Shown: one piece after another, positions 27,755 to 35,276 of the stretch | Position numbering within the stretch: the first letter of the stretch is position 1 | Layout: the number at the start of each line of letters is the position of its first letter | NCBI GenBank assembly: GCA_035689185.1 | Contig: DASSLY010000073.1 | Coordinates: forward strand, 1-43,576 | Origin: DASSLY01 sp035689185 | GTDB lineage: Bacteria; Actinomycetota; Actinomycetes; Actinomycetales; Dermatophilaceae | DNA: 43,576 nucleotides | Reading direction: 5' to 3' | The notes under the pieces: model-generated | What the model saw: only the letters and a program-made list of their open reading frames with translations | What the model was told of the DNA's origin: nothing | Databases searched by the model: none | Translations under genes and position numbers: made by a program

Positions 27755-29884
27755 TCAGCCGATCCGGACCGTCACCGGAGCCGACACCCCACCGAGCTGC
27801 GACTCGACGACCACCACGTCACCGGGGACGGGCACCGGGCCGGCCGAGCGGACCGAGAAGGCCCCCGTCACGTCCACCACCGCGCGGCCGATGACCGTGC
27901 CGGTCAGTCGGCGGTAGTGCGCGGTCACCGTCTGACCCGCCAGGATCGAGCTGGTCCCGTCGATGCGCCACCTGGAGTTCGCGTACCGCACGAGGGTCAC
28001 CGTGACGACGTCGGACGTGGGCGTGATCGTGACCACGCTGGGGCTCGACACGGTCCCGTCGACCGCTGTCACCACGAGCTGGAACCGCAGCGGGCCATTG
28101 GTTGCCGGGGACTTGTAGAACGGGAAGGTGAACGTCGGCCGCACCGTCGCCGCGCCGCTCAGGGTCACCACCGGGTCGCCCGTCCCGACCAGCTGGGTCC
28201 AGGCGTAGCTCGCCGCTCCCGTGGACCGCGAACCGTCCAGGGTCACCTTCGTGCCCCGCTGCACGGTCTGGTCCGGGCCTGCGTTTGCAACCAGTGGCGC
28301 TGCCGGTTCGACCGTGACCACGACCGAGGCGGTGGAGGGCCCGCCGGGCCCGCTGACCGTGAGCGTGAACGTGTATGCCCCGGGCACCGAGGGCGCGGTG
28401 AACGTGGTGACGGCCTGGTCCGGGGTGGTCATCGCGATCCCGTCGGCGTTCGTCCAGGCGTAGGTGGCCACCGGGCCGCTGGAGGCGGACCCGTCCAGTG
28501 TGACGGTCTGACCCGGCTGCACGGTCTGGTCCGGACCCGCCTGCGCGACGACCGGGAGCGGGTCGCGTCCCGGTCCGCTCACCTGGATGGGCAGCGTCGT
28601 CGAACCGCCCGCCGCCGAGGTCAGGGCGACCGACACCGGTGGGGCCTGCAGGCCCGACACGGTGAGCTGGCCGTTGGTGAGCTGGCCGTAGCCAGTCGCC
28701 GTCAGCGCGGGCTTGCCAAAGGTGTCGCTGGACCCCGCTGTCACGACGAGCGTCTGGTCACCCGTGTTGTAGGTAGCCGTGCCGCTGAGCTGGTCCACCA
28801 CCGAGACCGTCTTCACCGACGCCGGAACGTCGCCGACGTTGCTCACCCTCACATTGGCTGGGGGCGTCGCCCCGGTGAAGGCAACCCGGGCGAAGTAGTG
28901 GCCGTTCTCCCCGGTCAGCCCGGTCGTGGCGAACGTCTTGGTCGCGCTGGGGTCGCTGACCTGGATCGACTCCGTGGACCCCTCCGAGCTGGCGAAGACG
29001 TCGACGAAGCCAGCGCCGTCGGCGGCGCGGGAGTAGGTGACCTCGTCGGCGGTGACGCCGGCAGTGGTGGCCAGCTTGCCCTGCACGGTGAACAGGTCGG
29101 TCTCGACGCAGTCCGAGACCGGGCCGTCGACCGTCGGGCAGGCGTCGACGGTGGATGACGGGTTGATGCCAGGGCCCTGCACACGGAAGAAGTTGGTGCC
29201 GTAGGGGCTACCGGTGATCTTGTGCGGAGTCGCACCGTCGCCGACGTAGGTGTCGTTGAGCAGGGCCGGATCCGACTTGCTACCGAACGTGTCCCAGGTC
29301 AGGAAGGGACCAATCCGGCCGCCGAGCGCGCCGGTGAAGTCGCCGGGCCCGCCGATGCCGATGTCCTCGGTGTCGAAGATGAGCCCCGGCTTGCTGGTCT
29401 GGAGGGTCTTGGTCCCGGCGGGGGAGGTGAACGTGTAGTCCACGTTGTCTTGGACGTTGGTCACCTTGAACCGCACCCGGGCGAACGTCCTCTGGTCTCC
29501 TGGGATGACCGGGCCGGTTACGAACGCGGCCTCCAGGGCGAGGTCGGCCCTGGCGATTCCCCCGTTGGCGGTGCCGACGGACGTGCTCGTCAGGCTGTAG
29601 AAGCTCTCGTCCGGGAAGTTGTCCGGGAACGAGACGGGCGACTGCTCATCCGGCAGCGGTCCCCGGGCGGGGCACAGCGGGTCTGCCTGCGCGAGGCAGA
29701 GCTCCAGCCGCATACCGTTCTTGTCCCGGTACCACACCGGGAAGCCGTCGCTGGCCGAGACCGGTCCGACGGCCGCCAGGCCAGGTCCGGGAGTTCCACC
29801 GATGACGGCGCCGAAGGCGTTGACCGCCCCGACGGCGGGCAGGACCAGGAGCGCGAGAACTGCGGCGCTCGATCTTCGTGGCAT
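27755..29884 (-). CDS. Secreted PKD-domain surface protein
   Basis: A 709-residue protein. ATG at 29884 is preceded by AAGGA. MPRRSSAAVLALLVLPAVGAVNA is a Sec signal peptide. The N-terminal third (from DGFPVWYRDKNGMRLELCLAQADPLCPARG) is a conserved extracellular domain of unknown function in actinobacterial secreted proteins, with paired Cys. The second half holds two PKD/Ig-like modules (AQAGPDQTVQPGQTVTLDGS and ANAGPDQTVQRGTKVTLDGS, each with a '(Y/S)YAWT' core) and a C-terminal beta domain ending APVTVRIG. No LPXTG, membrane anchor or catalytic motif was seen, so it is probably released or held non-covalently. A hairpin-rich leader precedes it and a strong terminator follows. Its function is unknown; adhesion or matrix binding is a guess. 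Confidence 0.85.
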   Translation of the reverse strand: MPRRSSAAVLALLVLPAVGAVNAFGAVIGGTPGPGLAAVGPVSASDGFPVWYRDKNGMRLELCLAQADPLCPARGPLPDEQSPVSFPDNFPDESFYSLTSTSVGTANGGIARADLALEAAFVTGPVIPGDQRTFARVRFKVTNVQDNVDYTFTSPAGTKTLQTSKPGLIFDTEDIGIGGPGDFTGALGGRIGPFLTWDTFGSKSDPALLNDTYVGDGATPHKITGSPYGTNFFRVQGPGINPSSTVDACPTVDGPVSDCVETDLFTVQGKLATTAGVTADEVTYSRAADGAGFVDVFASSEGSTESIQVSDPSATKTFATTGLTGENGHYFARVAFTGATPPANVRVSNVGDVPASVKTVSVVDQLSGTATYNTGDQTLVVTAGSSDTFGKPALTATGYGQLTNGQLTVSGLQAPPVSVALTSAAGGSTTLPIQVSGPGRDPLPVVAQAGPDQTVQPGQTVTLDGSASSGPVATYAWTNADGIAMTTPDQAVTTFTAPSVPGAYTFTLTVSGPGGPSTASVVVTVEPAAPLVANAGPDQTVQRGTKVTLDGSRSTGAASYAWTQLVGTGDPVVTLSGAATVRPTFTFPFYKSPATNGPLRFQLVVTAVDGTVSSPSVVTITPTSDVVTVTLVRYANSRWRIDGTSSILAGQTVTAHYRRLTGTVIGRAVVDVTGAFSVRSAGPVPVPGDVVVVESQLGGVSAPVTVRIG

Positions 29885-29902
29885 GACAGTCCTTCCGGAA
29901 GT

Positions 29903-29961
29903 GACTGGGGGACCGGCGTGCGCGCCGGTACCCCAGTCGGGGTGTACCGCGATACTTCGCG
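29903..29961 (-). promoter_or_regulatory. Hairpin-rich 5' leader of the PKD-domain protein gene
   Basis: Nested stem 29903-29938: outer arms GACTGGGG/CCCCAGTC and inner arms ACCGGCG/CGCCGGT, with one mismatch and a TGCG loop. A second small stem, CGCGA-tact-TCGCG, spans 29948-29961. The large hairpin ends 19 bp before the ATG, just upstream of the ribosome site. It could control translation or RNA stability, or terminate antisense transcription. Confidence 0.55.
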
Positions 29962-30137
29962 ATCCACCTTCAGCACACCTTCGGCGCACCTGCGCAGCGC
30001 ACCGCGTTCCCGCGGCCGCGCCTGCACGTGACCGCGTTTGCCTTCGGCTGTTGCGTTCGAGGCACGTGGTCCGCCCAAGTTCTTCGGAAGGTCGCGGGGC
30101 CTAGCGTCGCGTGTCACAGGTCAAGGAGGGGTCCGCC

Positions 30138-30909
30138 ATGTCGCTTTCGCGGCGCGACCTGTTGAAGATGAGCGTGTTGGGGAGCCGCTCTGGCGCTGCT
30201 ATTCGAGCGGTCGGTCAGCGCAAGCAGCCTGGCCGACTGGCTGCCCACGAGTCAGCTGCCGAAACCGCTCACGCTGCCTTGCAGCCGCCGCCCGTGCTCA
30301 CGCCGTACCGCGGCGACGAAACCACCGACTATTACAGCGGTGCGCCTTGGCCGCTCATGAAGGTGCATCGCCGCAAGTACCGCTTCCGCATCCTGAACGC
30401 CTCCGTCTCCAGGTCCTACCGGTGGTTGCTGAGCACCGCGGCCCCGTTCACCGTGATCGCCACCGACGCCGGGCTGATGGGGCGAAGTCGTTGGCGACTT
30501 CGTACCGATCGGCCATCCCCTGCCGGAAGCGTCGTGCTGCGAAACACCAGCCCGCAGAACAACATCGACTGCTTCAACGCCAACAAGGTGATGGCGTTCA
30601 AGGTGGTGGATGACCCGTTCGACCCGAGTCACAACGAAGTCCCCGACGCGCTGAACCCGGACAACCCCACCGTGCACCCGTCCGAGAGCGACGCGACCCG
30701 CACCCGGCTGCTGGACCTGCGCCGCAACGGTGGCCGCTGGACCATCAACGGGTGCACGTGGGACGACGTGGTGGCCAGCGGCTACCAGCTGGTCGAAGCA
30801 TCCCCGCGGCACGGCGACGTGGAGATGTTGACCATCCGCAACGACCACGGCGGTTGGTCCCACCCCACCCACCATCCACCTCGTCGACTTCGGACTCGCG
30901 CACCTTCGG
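30138..30909 (+). pseudogene. Multicopper oxidase pseudogene (CotA/bilirubin-oxidase-like)
   Basis: ATG at 30138 with AAGGAGG upstream begins a Tat signal, MSLSRRDLLKMSVLG. One extra G in the GGGG run at 30179-30182 shifts the frame; removing it continues the signal as AALALLFERSVSASSLADWLP. A second shift near 30282 restores the frame at PPPVLTPYRGDETTDYY. The coding text then jumps to APWPLMKVHRRKYRFRILNASVSRSYRW, so about 250 codons of the first cupredoxin domain are gone. After IATDAGLM a short stretch is inverted (see findings). PAGSVVLRNTSPQNN and GRWTINGCTWDD follow, and an extra C at about 30872 breaks the copper motif HPTH-IHLVDF. The C-terminal domain is absent. The gene cannot make an active oxidase. 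Confidence 0.85.
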
Positions 30910-31020
30910 GCCGGTGCCGCTCGCCGCCATCCGGGGGCGGATGTGTGTCAGGGTGGGGCTGCCACGCTGAGGCGCACCTGCCCCTGTGCGCATGTCGTCC
31001 GAGCCCCCTGCAGCAAACCC

Positions 31021-31041
31021 TACTGGCCAGTAACATAGGAT
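31021..31041 (+). promoter_or_regulatory. Palindromic operator and -10 element for etfBA
   Basis: A perfect 12-bp palindrome TACTGGCCAGTA (31021-31032) lies just before TAGGAT (31036-31041), a good -10 hexamer, 52 bp ahead of the etfB ATG. A site between -35 and -10 suits a repressor. TetR-type regulators of fatty-acid genes bind palindromes of this kind, but the regulator is not identified here. Confidence 0.55.
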
Positions 31042-31093
31042 ATTCGACGCGGCACGCCAGCCGCATACCGAACAGAAGGGGACCTTTCCCGCC

Positions 31094-31879
31094 ATGTTCA
31101 TCGTCGTCTGCGTGAAGCACGTGCCGGACGCCCAGGCAGACCGCACGTTCGATGAATCCGACCACACCGCCGACCGGGACGGGGTGGACGGCCTACTCAG
31201 CGAACTCGACGAGTACGCCGTCGAGGAGGCCCTGAAGGTTCGCGAGGCGCGCGGCGAGGGTGACGTCGCGGTGCTCACGGTCGGCCCGCCCCGGGCCGCG
31301 GAGGCGATCAAGAAGGCGCTGCAGATGGGCGCTGACCAGGGCGTGCACGTGCAGGACCCGGCGCTGCACGGCTCGGATGCGATCGCGACCTCGATGGTCA
31401 TCGCCGCGGCGGTGCGCAAGCTGGGCGGCCCCGACCTGGTGCTGACCGGGATGGCGTCCACCGACGGCAGCATGAGCGTCGTCCCGGCGATGGTGGCCGA
31501 ACGGCTGGGCCTGCCGCAGCTGACGTTCGCCGCCGAGGTCACGGTGGGTGACGGGACGGTCACCATCCGCCGTGACGGCGACGTGGCCAGCGAGACCGTG
31601 CAGGCCTCCCTGCCGGCGCTGGTGTCGGTGACCGACCAGATCAACGAGCCGCGGTACCCCTCCTTCAAGGGCATCATGGCCGCCAAGAAGAAGCCGGTGC
31701 AGACCTGGTCGGTCGCGGACCTGGGCATCGACGCGGCCCAGGTCGGCCTGGCCGCGGCGTGGACCCGGGTCGAGTCGGTCACGCGGCGCCCGCCCCGGCA
31801 ACACGGGCAGATCGTCCATGACGACGGCCTCGGCGGGACCCGGCTCGCCGAGTTCCTCGCCGCGCAGAAGTTCGTCTGA
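31094..31879 (+). CDS. etfB: Electron transfer flavoprotein beta subunit
   Basis: A 261-residue protein of standard length. MFIVVCVKHVPDAQADRTF is the usual N-terminus, followed by DEYAVEEALKVREA, VLTVGPPRAAEAIKKALQMGAD (AMP-binding region) and the family signature near VASETVQASLPALVSVTDQINEPRYPSFKGIMAAKKK, which forms the recognition loop for partner dehydrogenases. With the alpha subunit it carries electrons from acyl-CoA and other flavin dehydrogenases to the membrane quinone pool. The ribosome site GAAGGGG lies somewhat far (about 12 nt) from the ATG. It is first in an etfB-etfA operon with a 22-bp gap, probably controlled by the palindrome upstream. Confidence 0.95.
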   Translation: MFIVVCVKHVPDAQADRTFDESDHTADRDGVDGLLSELDEYAVEEALKVREARGEGDVAVLTVGPPRAAEAIKKALQMGADQGVHVQDPALHGSDAIATSMVIAAAVRKLGGPDLVLTGMASTDGSMSVVPAMVAERLGLPQLTFAAEVTVGDGTVTIRRDGDVASETVQASLPALVSVTDQINEPRYPSFKGIMAAKKKPVQTWSVADLGIDAAQVGLAAAWTRVESVTRRPPRQHGQIVHDDGLGGTRLAEFLAAQKFV

Positions 31880-31901
31880 ACCGCACGGACTGGAGACCAC
31901 C

Positions 31902-32867
31902 ATGGCTGAGGTGCTCGTCGTCGTCGATCACGTGGACGGAGCGGTGCGCAAGACCACCGCGGAGCTGCTCACGCTCGCCGCCCGGCTCGGGCAACCGGCC
32001 GCCGTGTTCTTCGGAGGCGTCAGCGCCCTGGCGGCCGCCTCGCCCACGCTGGCCCGGTACGGCGCGGCCACCGTGTATGTCGTGGACGCGCCGGAGATGG
32101 CCGACTATCTCGTGGCGCCCAAGGCGGAGGCGCTGGCCCAGCTGGTCCGGTCGGCGCAGCCGGCGGCGGTGCTGGTGCCGTCGTCCCCGGACGGCAAGGA
32201 GGTCGCCGCCCGGCTGGCGGTCAAGGTGAGCTCCGGCATCATCACCGACGCCGTCGACATCCACGCCGGCGCCGACGGCAGGGTGGTGACCACGCAGTCG
32301 GTGTTCGCCGGCGGGTACGCCGTCGAGGCGTGCGTCACCACCGGCACGCCCATCGTCACCGTGAAGCCGAACTCGGTCGCGCCGGTCGAGGCCCCTGGCG
32401 AGGCGGCGCAAGAAATGGTCGAAGTTTCGGTGAGCGAGGCGGCCAAGGCGGCGCGGGTGGTCGACCGGCAGCCCAGGCGAGCCACCGGCCGCCCGGAGCT
32501 GACCGAGGCGGCCATCGTGGTATCCGGCGGTCGCGGCACGGGTGGAAACTTCGGGCCCGTCGAGGAGTTCGCCGACGCACTGGGCGCGGCCGTGGGGGCC
32601 TCGCGTGCCGCCGTGGACGCCGGGTGGTATCCACACACCAGCCAGGTGGGCCAGACCGGCAAGCAGGTCTCGCCGCAGCTGTATGTCGCCGCCGGCATCT
32701 CCGGGGCGATCCAGCACCGAGCCGGGATGCAGACGTCCAAGACGATCATTGCGGTGAACAAGGACGAGGAGGCGCCCATCTTCGAGCTGGCCGACTTCGG
32801 CGTCGTCGGCGACCTGTTCGCCGTGCTGCCGCAGGCCACCGAGGCGATCAGGGCCGCCAAGGGCTGA
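31902..32867 (+). CDS. etfA: Electron transfer flavoprotein alpha subunit
   Basis: A 321-residue protein from ATG at 31902; the extra open codons upstream overlap etfB and are not family-like. The N-terminal Rossmann-like domain begins MAEVLVVVDHVDGAVRKTTAELL. The C-terminal FAD domain has IVVSGGRGTGGNFGPVEEFADALGAAVGASRAAVDAGWYPHTSQVGQTGKQVSPQLYVAAGISGAIQH, the classical ETF-alpha FAD signature. NKDEEAPIFELADFGVVGDLFAVLP closes it. It binds FAD at the interface with EtfB. The partner ETF-quinone oxidoreductase is not in the window. Confidence 0.95.
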   Translation: MAEVLVVVDHVDGAVRKTTAELLTLAARLGQPAAVFFGGVSALAAASPTLARYGAATVYVVDAPEMADYLVAPKAEALAQLVRSAQPAAVLVPSSPDGKEVAARLAVKVSSGIITDAVDIHAGADGRVVTTQSVFAGGYAVEACVTTGTPIVTVKPNSVAPVEAPGEAAQEMVEVSVSEAAKAARVVDRQPRRATGRPELTEAAIVVSGGRGTGGNFGPVEEFADALGAAVGASRAAVDAGWYPHTSQVGQTGKQVSPQLYVAAGISGAIQHRAGMQTSKTIIAVNKDEEAPIFELADFGVVGDLFAVLPQATEAIRAAKG

Positions 32868-32920
32868 GCCCGGCGCGGGGCCTTGCTGGCCGACCGGGCC
32901 GGCCCGCCGCGGCAGCCCCG

Positions 32921-32926
32921 TAGACT
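32921..32926 (+). promoter_or_regulatory. -10 element for leaderless cysteine desulfurase gene
   Basis: TAGACT is followed by 6 nt (tcgctg) and the GTG at 32933; no ribosome site is present. No clear -35. The 65-bp gap after etfA therefore seems to hold a separate promoter. Confidence 0.45.
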
Positions 32927-32932
32927 TCGCTG

Positions 32933-34132
32933 GTGGCTTCCACCAGGGTCTACCTGGACCATGCGGCGACGACACCCATGCTCCCCGAGGCCGTCGAGGC
33001 GATGGCGGCCGAGTTCGGCCGGGTCGGCAACGCCTCGTCCCTGCACACCTCGGGCCGGCGCGCCCGCCGCGTGGTCGAGGAGTCTCGTGAGGCGATCGCC
33101 CAGGCGCTGGGCTGCCGCCCGTCCGAGGTGGTCTTCACCTCTGGCGGCACCGAGTCGGACAACCTCGCCGTCAAGGGCGGCTTCTGGGCCCGCCGTGACG
33201 GGGACCCGCGCCGGGTCCGTCTGCTGGTGAGCGCGGTCGAGCACCACGCGGTCCTGGACTGTGCCGAGTTCCTCACCCGGCACGAGGGGGCGAAGGTGAC
33301 CTGGCTGGAGCCGGACTCCAGCGGCGTCGTCGCGGCGGACATGGTGAGCGCCGCGGTGGAGACCGACCCGGGCTCGGTGGCGCTGGTGAGCGTCATGTGG
33401 GCCAACAACGAGGTCGGCACGGTCCAGCCGGTCGCCGAGATCGCCGCGGTGGCGCGCGCGCACGGCATACCTGTGCATGCCGACGCGGTGCAGGCAGTCG
33501 GCCAGCTACCGGTCGACTTCGCTGCCAGCGGGCTGGACCTGATGACCCTCACCGCACACAAGCTGGGCGGCCCGGTCGGGGTGGGCGTGTTGGTTGCGCG
33601 GCGGGACGCCCGGCTGGTGCCGCTGACCCACGGCGGTGGCCAGGAGCGGCAGATCCGCAGCGGCACCCTCGACGTCCCGGCCATCGCCGGCTTCGCGGCC
33701 GCGTTGACCGCAGCGGTGTCGCGGCAGAACGCCGAGTCGGCCCGGCTGGTGGCACTGCGCGACGAGCTCCTGCGCGGCGCGCTGGCCAGCGCGCCGGGCA
33801 TCCGCGTCGGAGGGCGCTGGACCGAGGGCGACGGTCGCACGCGGCTGCCCGGCAACGCCCACCTGCTGGTGCCCGGCTGCGACGGCGACTCGCTGCTCTA
33901 CCTGCTCGATGCCGCGGGGGTCGAGTGCTCGACCGGGTCGGCGTGCCAGGCGGGGGTTCCGCAGCCCAGCCACGTCCTGCTCGCGATGGGCCTGTCAGAG
34001 GAACAGGCCCGAGGCGCGCTGCGGCTGACGCTGGGGCACACCTCGACCCGGGCCGACGTGGCCGCCTTCCTGGCCGCGTTGCCGGCCGCGGTCGACCGGG
34101 CCCAGCGCGCCGGCGCGGCATTGGGCCGCTGA
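32933..34132 (+). CDS. Cysteine desulfurase, NifS/IscS family
   Basis: A 399-residue PLP enzyme of normal length. It takes sulfur from L-cysteine as a persulfide and releases alanine. MASTRVYLDHAATTP and TSGGTESDNLAVKG are family landmarks; the PLP Lys is in LMTLTAHKLGGPVG (Lys210); the sulfur-carrying Cys is Cys338 in CSTGSACQAGVPQPSHVL, the group I (IscS/NifS-like) pattern. The mnmA gene overlaps its stop by one base, so its main role here is probably sulfur supply for tRNA thiolation; general Fe-S work is also possible. GTG at 32933 fits both the family start and the -10 position. Confidence 0.93.
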   Translation: MASTRVYLDHAATTPMLPEAVEAMAAEFGRVGNASSLHTSGRRARRVVEESREAIAQALGCRPSEVVFTSGGTESDNLAVKGGFWARRDGDPRRVRLLVSAVEHHAVLDCAEFLTRHEGAKVTWLEPDSSGVVAADMVSAAVETDPGSVALVSVMWANNEVGTVQPVAEIAAVARAHGIPVHADAVQAVGQLPVDFAASGLDLMTLTAHKLGGPVGVGVLVARRDARLVPLTHGGGQERQIRSGTLDVPAIAGFAAALTAAVSRQNAESARLVALRDELLRGALASAPGIRVGGRWTEGDGRTRLPGNAHLLVPGCDGDSLLYLLDAAGVECSTGSACQAGVPQPSHVLLAMGLSEEQARGALRLTLGHTSTRADVAAFLAALPAAVDRAQRAGAALGR

Positions 34133-35223
34133 TGCGTGTCGTCGCCGCCATGAGCGGCGGGGTCGACTCCGCCGTGGCAGCGGCGCGGATGGTCGACGCC
34201 GGGCACGAGGTCGTCGGGGTTCACCTCGCCCTGTCGCAGAACGCCGCCACCCTGCGTGCGTCGGCCCGCGGGTGCTGCACCCTGGAGGACGCCGGTGACG
34301 CCCGGCGGGTCGCCGACGTGCTGGGCATCCCGTTCTACGTCTGGGACCTGGCGGCCCGGTTCCGGACCGAGGTGGTGGAGGACTTCGTGTCTGAGTACGC
34401 CGCGGGGCGCACGCCTAACCCGTGCCTGCGGTGCAACGAGAAGATCAAGTTCGCGGCCTTGCTGGACAAGGCGGTGGCGCTGGGCTTCGACGCGGTCGCG
34501 ACCGGGCACTACGCGCGGGTGGTCGAGGGCCCCGCCGGCCGGGAGCTGCACCGGGCGCTCGACCTGGGCAAGGACCAGTCCTACGTGCTGGGGGTGCTCG
34601 ACGCGGCGCAGCTGGCCCGGTCGTTCTTCCCGCTGGGCGCCAGCACCAAGCCGCAGATCCGGGCCGAGGCCAGGTCGCGCGGGTTCGCCGTCGCGGCCAA
34701 GCCGGACTCCCACGACATTTGCTTCGTTGCCGACGGCGACACCCGGGGTTTCCTGAGCCGGCGGCTCGGTGAGCGGCCCGGCCCGATCGTCGACGAGTCG
34801 GGCACCGTCGTCGGGTCCCACCGCGGCGCGTACGCGTTCACCGTCGGCCAGCGGCGCGGCCTGGCCCTGCCCGGGCCTGCGCCCGACGGCCAGCCCCGGT
34901 ATGTCGTGGGCGTCGACGTGCGTGCCAACACGGTGCTGATCGGCCCAGCCGATCTGCTCGGCGCCGACGCGCTGACCGGCGAGCATGCCCGGTGGTGCGG
35001 CACGGCGCCCGCGGGCGTCTGCGCCGTCGGTGCGCAGGTGCGAGCCCACGGCGAGGAGGTCCGGGCGACAGCGTGGAGCCAGGGCGAGCGGGTCGAGGTG
35101 CGGCTTGACCGCCCGGTCCGCGGGGTCGCGCCCGGGCAGTCGGTGGTCCTGTACGAGGCCAGCAGGGTGGTCGGCTCGGCCACCATCGCGCGTGCCTGGC
35201 GTCGGCCGCACGACCACGACTAG
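34132..35223 (+). CDS. mnmA: tRNA-uridine 2-sulfurtransferase
   Basis: A 363-residue enzyme that makes the 2-thio group of wobble uridine in Lys, Glu and Gln tRNAs. The PP-loop is MSGGVDSAVAA (8-13). The two catalytic cysteines are Cys98 in NPCLRCNEKIKF and Cys197 in SHDICFV; GKDQSYVLG and FTVGQRRGL are further hallmarks. The C-terminal beta domain is complete. ATG shares one base with the desulfurase stop, so sulfur donor and acceptor enzymes are made together. This desulfurase-mnmA order is common in actinobacteria. Start and length agree with the family. Confidence 0.95.
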   Translation: MRVVAAMSGGVDSAVAAARMVDAGHEVVGVHLALSQNAATLRASARGCCTLEDAGDARRVADVLGIPFYVWDLAARFRTEVVEDFVSEYAAGRTPNPCLRCNEKIKFAALLDKAVALGFDAVATGHYARVVEGPAGRELHRALDLGKDQSYVLGVLDAAQLARSFFPLGASTKPQIRAEARSRGFAVAAKPDSHDICFVADGDTRGFLSRRLGERPGPIVDESGTVVGSHRGAYAFTVGQRRGLALPGPAPDGQPRYVVGVDVRANTVLIGPADLLGADALTGEHARWCGTAPAGVCAVGAQVRAHGEEVRATAWSQGERVEVRLDRPVRGVAPGQSVVLYEASRVVGSATIARAWRRPHDHD

Positions 35224-35252
35224 GCGCCAACTAGGCACGAACTAGCCACCGC
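35220..35252. repeat. Three 11-bp iterated units after mnmA
   Basis: CTAGGCGCCAA, CTAGGCACGAA and CTAGCCACCGC follow one another with no gap, starting at the mnmA stop codon. They lie about 13 bp before the -10 of the next gene, where an activator or the -35 would sit. The 11-bp period would put the units on one face of the helix. Confidence 0.45.
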
Positions 35253-35264
35253 GGGCCGCGCCGA

Positions 35265-35270
35265 TACGCT
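35265..35270 (+). promoter_or_regulatory. -10 element for the leaderless metE-like gene
   Basis: TACGCT, then 6 nt (gcaccg) and GTG at 35277, with no ribosome site. The -35 position is occupied by the 11-bp iterated units and has no TTGACA match. Confidence 0.45.
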
Positions 35271-35276
35271 GCACCG

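Noticed and set aside
30111..31115. 334-codon frame across the multicopper oxidase region as an intact gene
   Set aside because: Correct family sequence is found only by changing frame three times and large parts are missing, so it is a pseudogene.
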